A stretch of DNA of 64,000 nt, taken from Gordionus sp. m RMFG-2023. Lineage: Eukaryota > Nematomorpha > Gordioida > Chordodea > Parachordodidae. Under the pieces are notes generated by a model. It saw only the letters and a list, made by a program, of their open reading frames with translations. It had not been told where the DNA came from and did not search any database. Positions 12,201-24,200 of the stretch are shown piece after piece. Both the position numbers and the translations under genes were made by a program. Where the stretch lies: contig NC_088777.1 of assembly GCF_954871325.1 (NCBI RefSeq), positions 12,501,366-12,565,365 on the forward strand. Direction: 5' to 3'. Position 1 is the stretch's first letter. Every line of letters starts with the position of its first letter.

Positions 12201-15200
12201 TCTGCTCACCATCGAGGAAAAAGTGGCCAAACTGCATAGAAATTGGGCCGGAGTCTGCATCGACCTCCTTGAACCCAGATGTAAAGCCAGTGAACGTGAC
12301 AGACATGAGCTCAAACATATAAAAGAGGTCGTGGACCAGATCACCATCAACACAGAGCCTGGAATAGTAGACTCAAGGACTAAAAGAGTCAGAATCCTAG
12401 GCCTCGCGATTCACTGGGGCTGGGACACCGCGCGGCTAAACGACATGTCATATCAAGAGAAATTCCTTGATTCCGAGGAGATCAAGCTAGCAAAAGAGCC
12501 CTTTCGAGCAAGGGCCCGTGGGGGGCCCACAACGTCATACCAAAGGAGACCAATCAGGAAGGAGGCGACCTCCTCACAGGGTAAGAAAAGGAAATAAATA
12601 CCCCAGTCCTTCCAATAACGTCCTTTCTCTTCCTTCTTCTTCTCTTCCTACTTCCCCCCCCCCTAATACCCAAAGGCCCTTTTTAGGGCCACCATTACAT
12701 GATCAAACGGAAGTCATGTTCCCGGACTACGGATCACCGGTCCGAAGAGATGAGACAGCGCAATTCCCAGACTGGCTAAAAATGGTAAATCGTTACCTAA
12801 GGGAATTGAGGCATCAGCTTTTCTCACCTGACGAAGGCATCAGTTCGGACGATGAAAATAACAATAATAATAACATTCCGTCCTTACCCGAACTAACGCC
12901 TGCTGGTCAACCTGCTGCCCCGGAGTTCGATACTCCATTTTTCCTATCAGAAGATTCAGGTATTCCTGAATGGTGGATTCCCAATGCATCTACAGCATCA
13001 TGGAATTCAAGCAGCAGTGGAGCCTCCGAAGAAGCTTCCATCATCTCCGGTCATGTCGACTCTATCTTCAGTGACGGTGGTGATTCTGGTATGCCCCAGG
13101 TGGGGTCCACAGCCGTGCCTAACTTACCGGGTATTCTCAACGGAATAGCCAACGTTAACACACATGTGACCTTCACGGATGAACAACTTCAGGAGCTTCC
13201 ACAACTTGACATTAGCACCGCTAGGCTCACCCCTGGACCACTGATGTCAAGCTTTACAAGACGTGTTGCAAATCGCGGATTCAGACCACGATTAGATACC
13301 CTCAAAATAGCCAATAACGAAGGGCATTACTTCACGCATAGACACAGCCACGCAATCTCCAGCCGATATAGGGATATAGTCCAACAAATGCTGGCAGCTG
13401 ATGTCATTATAGAAACTGACTCAACACAATTATGCTCGCCCCTATACATAATTCCTAAAGCCAACGGATCCCCAAGAGTCATTAGCGACTTTTCAGAAAC
13501 ATCTAAAAAATTTCTGCACTATCCATTTAAACTAAAATCCATCCCACTTATGTCGGTCAATCTTCACAAGGCAAAATTTGCTTGCAAAATAGACATCAAA
13601 TCAGCCTTTTTCTCAATTCCGTTGGCACACCAGGTCAGAAAGTTCTTTGGATTTAAAATCGATAATGTATATTATGCCTACAAAGTGTTACCAATGGGAG
13701 CTTCTTTTAGCCCATACTGCTTACAATCGATTATTTTAGATGCCTGTGCAAAAATGGTTAGAAAAGCATATTACAACGTCTACCTAGATAATATTCTGAT
13801 TTATGGAGAATCCGAATTCGACGTAAAATGGTCCACAAGGTCCCTTCGGTGCACCCTCGAAGGATGGGGCCTTGAGATATCGACCGAAAAGTCAGTACTA
13901 GATCCCACGCCGCATATAACTTACCTCGGTCTCCCTATCGATCTACAAAACAAAACCTTAAGCGCTGACAATAACACCTGAAGAAGACTACCTGAAGTTG
14001 TTCATCCGTGAAGGTCACATGTGTGTTAACGTTGGCTATTCCGTTGAGAATACCCGGTAAGTTAGGCACGGCTGTGGACCCCACCTGGGGCATACCAGAA
14101 TCACCACCGTCACTGAAGATAGAGTCGACAAGACCGGAGATGATGGAAGCTTCTTCGGAGGCTCCACTGCTGCTTGAATTCCATGATGCTGTAGATGCAT
14201 TGGGAATCCACCATTCAGGAATACCTGAATCTTCTGATAGGAAGGATGGAGTATCGGACTCCGGGGCAGCAGGTTGACCAGCAGGCGTTAGTTCGGGTAA
14301 GGACGGAATGTTATTATTATTGTTATTTTCATCGTCCGAACTGATGCCTTCGTCAGGTGAGAAAAGCTGATGCCTCAATTCCCTTAGGTAACGATTTACC
14401 ATTTTTAGCCAGTCTGGGAATTGCGCTGTCTCATCTCTTCGGACCGGTGATCCGTAGTCCGGGAACATGACTTCCGTTTGATCATGTAATGGTGGCCCTA
14501 AAAAGGGCCTTTGGGTATTAGGGGGGGGGAAGTAGGAAGAGAAGAAGAAGGAAGAGAAAGGACGTTATTGGAAGGACTGGGGTATTTATTTCCTTTTCTT
14601 ACCCTGTGAGGAGGTCGCCTCCTTCCTGATTGGTCTCCTTTGGTATGACGTTGTGGGCCCCCCACGGGCCCTTGCTCGAAAGGGCTCTTTTGCTAGCTTG
14701 ATCTCCTCGGAATCAAGGAATTTCTCTTGATATGACATGTCGTTTAGCCGCGCGGTGTCCCAGCCCCAGTGAATCGCGAGGCCTAGGATTCTGACTCTTT
14801 TAGTCCTTGAGTCTACTATTCCAGGCTCTGTGTTGATGGTGATCTGGTCCACGACCTCTTTTATATGTTTGAGCTCATGTCTGTCACGTTCACTGGCTTT
14901 ACATCTGGGTTCAAGGAGGTCGATGCAGACTCCGGCCCAATTTCTATGCAGTTTGGCCACTTTTTCCTCGATGGTGAGCAGAGCGGGCGGCGGTCTTGCT
15001 GGCGTTTGTTGGACCGGCAATTGTAGAACTGGAGATTGCGGCCTGCTCCTATTTGGCGGGATATAGGGCGTAGATGTCATGTTGCTTCTGTTCGATGGTG
15101 ATCTCTCGCGGCGCGCTCCTTCAATTGCTTGCATGCGTGTCGACATGTTTTGCATTTGCTGAGAGATGGCTTGAATGGCCTGAGTGATTGATGCCATGTT

Positions 15201-18200
15201 ATCTGTAGCTACTGATAACGAATTGTCGGGAGTAAGGAGATTGTCTGGGGGCTGACTACTCCCTGCAATATCTTGATTTCGCGTTACAACCATAATTTTA
15301 GGTAATGTATTATATAAAGAAAAACGAATTTTTCCGCGATAAGATATAATATACTGGCCCGGATTAAAATTTTTATTTCATTTTTAAGTCCACACTGGCA
15401 CGTATTTAATTCATTTTGTACATTTTACGGCTTACTCGTAATATTTTGAATAATTTTGACTGAATTTTACATATTGTTTCAAAAGGAAAGGAAAATGTAA
15501 ACAGTATGTGATTTTTTTTTAAACACTTCATTATAAGATTTTTTAACATTTTCTCTCTTAATAATTGATATAATTTTAAAAAATTTTAAAACTTGGCACA
15601 GACAAAATTTTTAAAATTCGGCCCCGATTTTTAATCATTTTTAATTCACACCCGAATTTTTAAAGTTGTGTTATTTTTTAGGCCGGGTTTGCAGATCTCT
15701 GATCTTTATCGTTGAAAAGACTTTGGCCATTAATCAAATAATAATATTAATTAGGTTAAGAAATGCTATTAATGAAGTGAGAATTATGCTAATTATTAGG
15801 TTCTTAATCATATTAATTAGGTTAAAAATGGTGTTAATTGGTCCGAAATATTAACTAGGTTGCAAATCCTATTTAATTAGGTTGAAAATTCCCTCTACTA
15901 AATAATATTTATCGTGATGCAATTAAGTTAAAAATACAATTATATAAAATGTTTATATATTTGCCAGGTAGTAAGCTCTCCTACTTATTTCAAGTCATCT
16001 CACTCATCTCTTTTCGATGAAAATGATAGGAAAAAATATGTCAAATTCGAAATCGAGCATAGTAATAATTCTCCTCACAATGATTCTCGGGAACAAGGTG
16101 CCACATCACCTATTTTGACTTACGAAGAGTTCGACTCTCGCTGTACCATCGCGGTGAAAAACGTTATGTTTGTCAAAAGAGAAAAGAAGGAAAAGGATTT
16201 CTCACCATTTCCCTTCTCTACCGGTAAATGCAAGACACCCGAAGATTCCTTGGTATAATTATTATTAAATGGCGGGAATAGATTTTCCATTAATAAATGA
16301 AAACGTTTTAAAATTAAAAAATAAAGATGACTAAATTTTATTAAAGAGGAGCTAATAATTTGTAATTTAAAAAAATTACGCGATAATAAAAATCGAAGAA
16401 GTTTAAGATTTGACGAAAAAAATTAAAATCACCCTATAAATTATCGCGAAATCGAGCTCGAAATAAAATACAAAGAATGAAAGGAAATAAAAAGGAAAGA
16501 AAAGAGGTTAAAACTATATACATATTCACATATAATATGAATAGGGTCCCGAATATCATTACCCACTGTTCCTAAACGGAAGAATGATGGGATGGGTGCC
16601 GGAACAGCTGGCTTCTTGTTTGGAAGAACGTTTGAGATATTCGAAAAGCATGTCTACCGATACATTCGATACAAATTTATGTGGGGAATCAAATGATAGT
16701 GTTAAAAAACAACATCATCAAAGCCTTATAGAAGTTTTTTTTTATAATTTTTTTTTAAAGATTTATGAATATAGAACAAAATTTTGGTTCTATATAAATT
16801 TTACCTTTAACCTATCGGAATATCGCATTATATTGCTAATATTTAATGAGAGAATTCGTCATTAGGCGACATTTTTTTAAGGGAAGGGGAGGCGGGTTTA
16901 GTTTTTTTAAGATTTTCACAAGGATCGATTATAAGAAACATAAAAATTTATATATATAAAAGTGATATAGTCCTAGCCCTACTAATTTAAATAGATAATT
17001 AATTTTTTTTATTGATTTTTATAAAAGATCTTTGATCAATATCCGCCATTTTTGGAAAAATATTTTTTCATGGGTTCCTTTTTATGTATATCCACCATTT
17101 TTGCCAAAATGTTTTTCCATGCAATCTTTTTAGCTCTTTTTAATGGTTTTACATTTTCAAGCAAGCGTGGAGCATCATACCATTTCTATGCCATGTTAGA
17201 TTCTGTAGCATCTGTTGAATTTGTCTATATTCTCGTTTCCTTGAGATTTGAAATTTTCCATTTTAATTTCCAATACCTATTTATTGGCTTGATTTTGTAA
17301 ATACCGTACTGCTTGAACAAAACGCGTTAATTATAAATCTCAGCTCTCTTTGCTTTTTTTTTATTTGTAGAAAACGATATGGTTGAAAAGTTAGGCTTGT
17401 TTTTCTCGCTGAAAAAACGATTTGTTTGGAAATGGCCTTAGGCATTTTATATATAGTTTAATCAATTTTGTAGATGTCCATGAAGACCTCTGCGACACTC
17501 AAACCAAAATTATTCAAATAGGGTATTAATTGAATTGTGAATTTTATAGACTTAAAAGTAAAGGGGTGACTAAAATATACTTTTTTTATTTGTAGTTTTA
17601 TTGATAAGTCAGTTAGTTTATTATTTTATCTGAATTTTAATAATTTATAATATTAATAATAAAATAATTAATATATTTCTGTTATTAAATTAAAACTGTT
17701 TAAATATTTATTATTGCATTTCTATTTAAAAAAAAACAGCGCAAATAATTTGTTCTTTATATTATTTATCTCTTACTAGACTTAATTCAACTTTAATAAT
17801 ATATAAAATAAAAAAATTTAATAGATTCTTTTCAAAAATGAGAGAAAGAGCACATTTAGGGGGGTGTTTCAAAATCTAACAACCTATAAAAATGGCTAAA
17901 AAAGATCCCTTGGAAAAATATTTTGACAAAAGTGGATATTGATAATGATCCCAAAGAATATGAAACTTACCACATGCAGTGAATTTAAGGAACTAATTGA
18001 AATAAATTCTAAGACTATCATTTTGTAATTATATACTTAATATTATATTGCAAAACATATAGTATCGTGCAGGGATTTCTACGCCCTTCTAAGCCACGTC
18101 TTTATAAAGTAACTTGTAACGTTACTCTTACTAGTTAATTTTGAAATTTAATTCTAACCAGTAGGTAGTTTCTTTTTAAATTATGTAATATTGATCGTAG

Positions 18201-21200
18201 CTAGTTACCTTTTTAAGGATGTTCTATTTATTTTTAGTACAACTAATCCATCTACAAACAACGTTTGTTGAAATTTTGAAATTTAAGGTTTAATAAATTT
18301 TTTTTATAGTTTTACCCATAAATCTATAACAGCTTTTTACTCTTAATGTACTATCATCTGCAAGGTTCTATCTCAAAAATCACTTTTTTACCTTCAAAAA
18401 AAGGTATAGCATATAATAAATTCTTTAAAAGAATGAATTTATCATAGTTTAAGTATAATATCTAAAATTAAAAAAATAAATTTGTCCACCTGAAGAATGG
18501 ATAGAGTGCACAAGAACTCTATAATAATCATTTAGCGATATATATGTATATAGTACTAAAGTTTTAATATTATACTAAAAAAAATATGAATTTATTTATA
18601 ATTATTTATTATTTTAATAAGATAAAATATTATCTTATTTCTTAATTTTCACTTGAATATTAATTGATTTAGCTGGTGAAGATGAGATCAAAAGTAAGAG
18701 TGTAATTATCGTTCATACTATCCTTCTTTTGATCAATAGCATTGATGAGAGGGAGCGCATAAGAAGTCTGGAGAGCCTTGAAAATGTTTTTTTTAGATAT
18801 GGTCTTTTTTGTCGTTACAAATGGTTGAATTGCTTTTATTTTGTGCGAATTCTAGTTAAGATTTCTATTTTTTTAAGTATTTTTATAGATAGACTTCTAA
18901 AATTTTTTATAAATTGTGTCACATTATTAATATAGTAAAATGATAACTATGTTCACTTCAAATCATATCAGACCCCATTTAATCGTTAATAAATAAAAAT
19001 AAGAATATATGTTATGTTTCTCTTTTTGGAAAAAAAGCTAATTTTTTGTAAAAAAAAATGGCCTTACGTGGAGGAATAGGAAATATGTATATTACTTTTT
19101 GAGATGTGTGCAAAATATTCGTTTTAAAAATAAATTTTTTAAGCTAAATAATTGAATACACTGTTAATGAAAAAGTTTAGGAAAAGGAATTTGATAGTTG
19201 TTTATTTGAGCATGTCAATATTATTAGTTACGTCCCTTTAAAGAAAAACAAAGAAACATATTTTGAATTGCTATACTGTTACAAGCACTAAATCTTGATA
19301 TTTTGGGTTTACGGCTAATATTTAGTTATTTATATACATTTCGTCTAATAAATTATTCCTATAGTTACCGCCCAACTTAGAGATAGTCTTCATCCCGAAC
19401 CTTGAAATAAACGGACAATACCCGGGGTTTTTCCTCTTCTCCACTTTTTCGCGTATGGTGAGGCCGATCAAAAATTTGCGAACCCTAAGAATGGAGTACA
19501 TCGGGTCTTTTGAACAAATTTACTTGCATATCGCTATCCAGGATTCCGAGATTAAAGTTTGGTAGAGGGAAAACGAAAGGAATATGAAGAGAGAAAAAAA
19601 AATAGTCGGAAATTAAAAAGAATGAAAAGATTAAATAATAAGATAAATGAAAATGATTGGATTCAATTAATAACAGAAGAAAATCATATTGTAATTAGTA
19701 CAATACATATTTTTAGTAATATTATTTTTAATTATAGGAGGAAACACGTCACCAGGAACTTTGCCAAACTGCCTTCTTGAGCATAACGGCAAATCTCATT
19801 CCTTTCTCCGATTTTAATCAAGTTAAATAAACAAAATATTATAATACCCCTCCCTGTTTATTTTAGTCGGCTTAGGCTGCGGACTACAGCAGTCTTTACT
19901 CATTTTCTTATTTTACGAGGCGACCAATTTTAATAAATGGCGATCTTATTTTCGGAATGACATAAGATGGGATTTTTTTTTTAAAAAAAAATTTATTTTA
20001 AAGATCTTATTAAATATAATAATAACGCAAATTATAGTTTTCAAAACTTACCTTCAAAATTTTATATAAAGGAATAAGAAATTAAATGGTAAGTTGATAA
20101 ATTATTATTTTATATTCTTAATTATCCACAAAAATTATGACTTTTTTTTCTCTTAAAAATAAGGACTTTTTTCTCTTGATCTCTGAAAATTAAGTTTTGA
20201 TGTCCTTTACTGTCAACCGGAGTGTTGCAATAAGTGCATAAATGTGGTGTGGCCATATTGCACTTTCTATCTCTATGCTATATGCCAGACAATATTTACA
20301 ATATCTCAATTAAATCCCCCCCCCCCCCCCCCCACGTTTTTATTTATTTTAGTACATATAATAGTACTTTTAAACTTGAAAAAAATGTGGTTAAAAATGC
20401 TAAAACAGAATTTGTCATCAAATTTTATCTATCTATTTTGATTTCTATGTATACATAATATATAATAGTAAAAGAAAAGCAATTTGAAAATAAATACGCC
20501 CAATACCAAGGGGAACATTTTGCTAGTAGTGAGATTAAGCAGTGATATAATACAAGAATTAGTCATTTTACAAGGTGCTGATGATCAAAATATGGGTAAT
20601 ATAAATTTCAAAAGTAAAGCTATTTAATCGCAAGGAGCAGTAACTTTTATAAGAAACAATAAGATTTTAGCATCAAGATGGTGGATTTGCCTTTGCCCAA
20701 AGAAAAGTAGCATTTTACTAACAATTTCTAGTTCTACTTCACCTTCAGAAAGAAATTGGTCGATTTGGGTAAATATTCATAATAAACAAAAATTGATTGA
20801 AGACCTCGATAACGGGATTGATTTAAAAAAATGATAATATTGAATATGAATAAGAACAAGAACAAGATTCTGCTATGGAGAGCAGAACCTTAATTATAAA
20901 TAGAATGACAATGAATTTTAAAAAATATAATAAAATTAATAGTAGAGATTCCATTTTACTATTATATGCAAAATAGTTAATATTGTCTTAAAAACATTTA
21001 CTGAGTTTAACATGTCAAATACACCATTCTGAAAAAATTTTTCATTTAATAAGAACCCATGAGGGCATACTGGTAAGCAGCTTCAACTTTTATTCACAAG
21101 TTGACTATAAATATTATATATCTTTATAGAAAAAAGATATTATTTTTAAAGAAAAGTTTCTAATTTTTATTTTAAAAATATATTTCTAAAAATGATTATA

Positions 21201-24200
21201 TTAATTTAATTGACATATTTTAATTATAATCAAAAAAATAATACTAAAATTCTTTTTATATTTTATTAATTCGGCTACAAAAGTGATTGAAGCACTAACC
21301 TCTACTAACTAAGCACTAAAGAATGATATAAGTTTCATCGTTAGTGCTTCCAAAAGTTCGGCCATCTTCACGCCTAAATCGTGACGTCAATTTAGCTAAT
21401 ATCTTTTTTTCCATATGGCGGTTAACTAAATTAATAACGGAATTTAAATGCATTAATTAAGCACTAAATAATGGCGAAAACCGGATGTTTAATACTACTC
21501 TAGTTTTTGTTTTGGCACATCGCCAATATTTGTTTATTTTTGTTTTTTTCGCCAATAATTTTTTATTCTTAATTCGGCTACAAAAGTGATTTAAGCACTA
21601 ACCTCTACTAACTAAGCACTAAAGAATGATATAAGTTTCATCGTTAGTGCTTTCAATCAACTTTTAAGCGTGAAGTTGGCACAAATTTTTATTTTTGCTT
21701 ATAACTTTTTTCCCTTAAATTCGGCTACTATACGGATTGAAGCACTAACGAAGCACTAAAAAATGACATATGATTCATCGTAAGTGCTTCCAAATGTTCG
21801 GCCAACTTCACGGAGCTCGATAGAACGTTTATTTAATCTAGGGATATTTATGGCGAGGAACAGGTGCGTCTTTTAGAAAATTTATTATACCTGAATTTTA
21901 TGAAAAATAATCTGTGCAAATATATATTTTATTTCGGTATAAATATATTCTATTCTCCTTTATTATTTTTTTAGTGTAATTATTTTGATCGTAAAATTAT
22001 TGTAAATATTAAAGTAACTTATAATGTAATAGTTAATTTAGAAATAGGTTTTTAAGAATTTCAAAAAATAACTTACCACTAATAATAGTATGTTTAAAAT
22101 ATGGCTTCCGATATAATCGGAATTGTAACAGATCTTATTTAAAAAATTAATCCGATTTTGAAAATATTAACATGATTAAATATATTTTATACATTTTTAT
22201 AAAAAAATGATGACTTATTTGTTATATTTTATAAGATGAACAGAAGTTTGAAAAACAATCTTCAGAAATTTTTTTAACTCATAATTTTAAACAAAAAATT
22301 TTTGAAGATCACAAAAAAGACTTTTTTCTTTAGAAGATGATCTTAATCTAAGTGGTTTAGTCATAAGAATAATATTTATTTCTTTATTCGCAAAAAACTA
22401 TTTCATTTTTTAAAATAATATATATTATATTTTAAATTGTCCATCTATAACTTTTTTTTTGAAGCATATATATATTATATTTTTTATAGGTTAAAATAAT
22501 TTTAAAACAAATAAAAAAATTAAATTCAGTCCAAAGATTTAATAATTTTTTTATATATTTTTACTTTGTCCACACCCCTCCTTCGCCTTTTCCCATTTAA
22601 ATTTTTTTAAGACGAATAAAAACAATAAAACTACTCTGACAAATTTGTTTTTACCTTTTTTTGAATATTATAATGCAATTATTTAGTTTTTTTTATTGAG
22701 ATTAGGTCCTTTTTCTATCTCTTTAAAAGTATTTTATATAATCACTATATTTGTAAAAACAAACTATGTGCATAGGGTCAAAATTTAAAGCCCTGCCCGG
22801 ATTAAAGAATATTTTTTTCAGGCCAGACTAGAGCTCTGCTAGTCGTCTCAGTCTGGCACGGGACTAAAAATTTTAAAGTATTTTGGGCTAAATATTTAAA
22901 AGTTCATAAAAATATAATCATAAAATTATGTTTTCTTTATTTTATCAAATTAAAGTGATAATTATTATTTATTTGAAAATGCTTTTAGTTATATATTTTT
23001 TAATTAAAAATTTCAGGGCAACCAGGCTATGACTAAGAATTTTTGGCCAGGCCTTGATTTTTAAAGTTTCTTTATTTAAAATCAGATTTTTTTGACCAAA
23101 ATTTTGAACAAAAAATCTTTTTAAGATCATAAAATGAAGATAAAAAAATAGTTATGCATAAAAATCACAAAAGATTTTTAAGTAATTGGAATTTTAGGTA
23201 AAATTTGACCAAAAATTCTTTTTGAAGCATTCTTAAAAAATCTTGATTTTAGTAATTTTTAGATATCAAAAATTATTTATTTTTTTTATTTTGAAGAGTA
23301 CTTCCCACTTTGTTTAAAGTAATTATAACATTATTTTGTAAATAATTTCAATGGGTATTGAATATGAATTTTAAACTACCCATTGTAGGATTTTTCAGCT
23401 GATTAATTGATATAATTTAAATTTTAAAAATTGGCCGAAAAAATTTATCATCAATTCACTTTTGATTTGTAATATTTTTTCCAGGTCAGGATTTTTAAAA
23501 TTTTACGGCTAACTGAGGGCTAGGTTAGATTGTATTTTTTTTAAAATTTTTGCAAATAATCAGGAGTTGATGATGCTAATTAGATTTTAGAATTTATCAA
23601 TGTTTTTTTAAACTGATTACTCTGATAGCATAATTCTTAAAAATTTTTTGTAGAATATACAAACTTCTTCGACAAATATTTGTAGAAATTTCGCCATATC
23701 AGCGGTCCTCTTTTACATGTTCACCGTAGATTAGATACTAATATTGCCCGTTTTTATTGGAAGAATGGACATGCATGTCATTAAGAAATATGTTGTTTAT
23801 TTCTAATGTTGTGGATAAGATCTTTATATTTGATTTTGTTGTATTTCGAGCATCTCCACCGAATAGTGTTAATACCTTTTTTATATAAAAAAAACCTAAA
23901 AATGCCCCTCATATTTAAATTTTTTTTTCTCTTTAGATTCCTTATTTTAATTTTCTAATTAAAGAAGAGAAAATTTGAAGGTTAATTTTTCGTGGCCATT
24001 TTCCCGATTACCTCTAATAAAAAATGATTTTTGCAGACAAATTTTTTTTTCCTAGTAGTGACCAATGGCCATTTGGTATAGGAAAAAAAATATTAATATC
24101 AATTTTAAAACCTTATTTTCTCATTTTAGAAAAGGCAAGTAGATCCAACATTCAAGCGCCGAAAGGATTAAATATTTCAATAAAAAATTATTTTATACCT

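Larger units (their letters stand above)
11809..15374. mobile_element. Retroelement fragment as a near-perfect inverted duplication
   Basis: Left arm 11809-13193 and right arm 13991-15374 are reverse complements with only a few differences over ~1385 bp. They enclose a unique loop, 13194-13990, that carries a reverse-transcriptase region. Each arm contains a complete gag-like ORF and the start of a second ORF. The base composition is much richer in GC than the surrounding introns. No LTR, terminal repeat or target duplication was recognised. The arrangement suggests a rearranged or template-switched copy, or an element with unusual terminal architecture. Confidence 0.88.

Noticed and set aside
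12117-12353. Minus-strand 78-codon frame and its twin at 14830-15066
   Set aside because: Both are antisense shadows of the gag-like ORF in the two arms; no independent support.
20234-20458. Two overlapping plus-strand frames across the poly-C tract, both with a poly-proline run
   Set aside because: The proline run is the C homopolymer; flanks show no coding signal.
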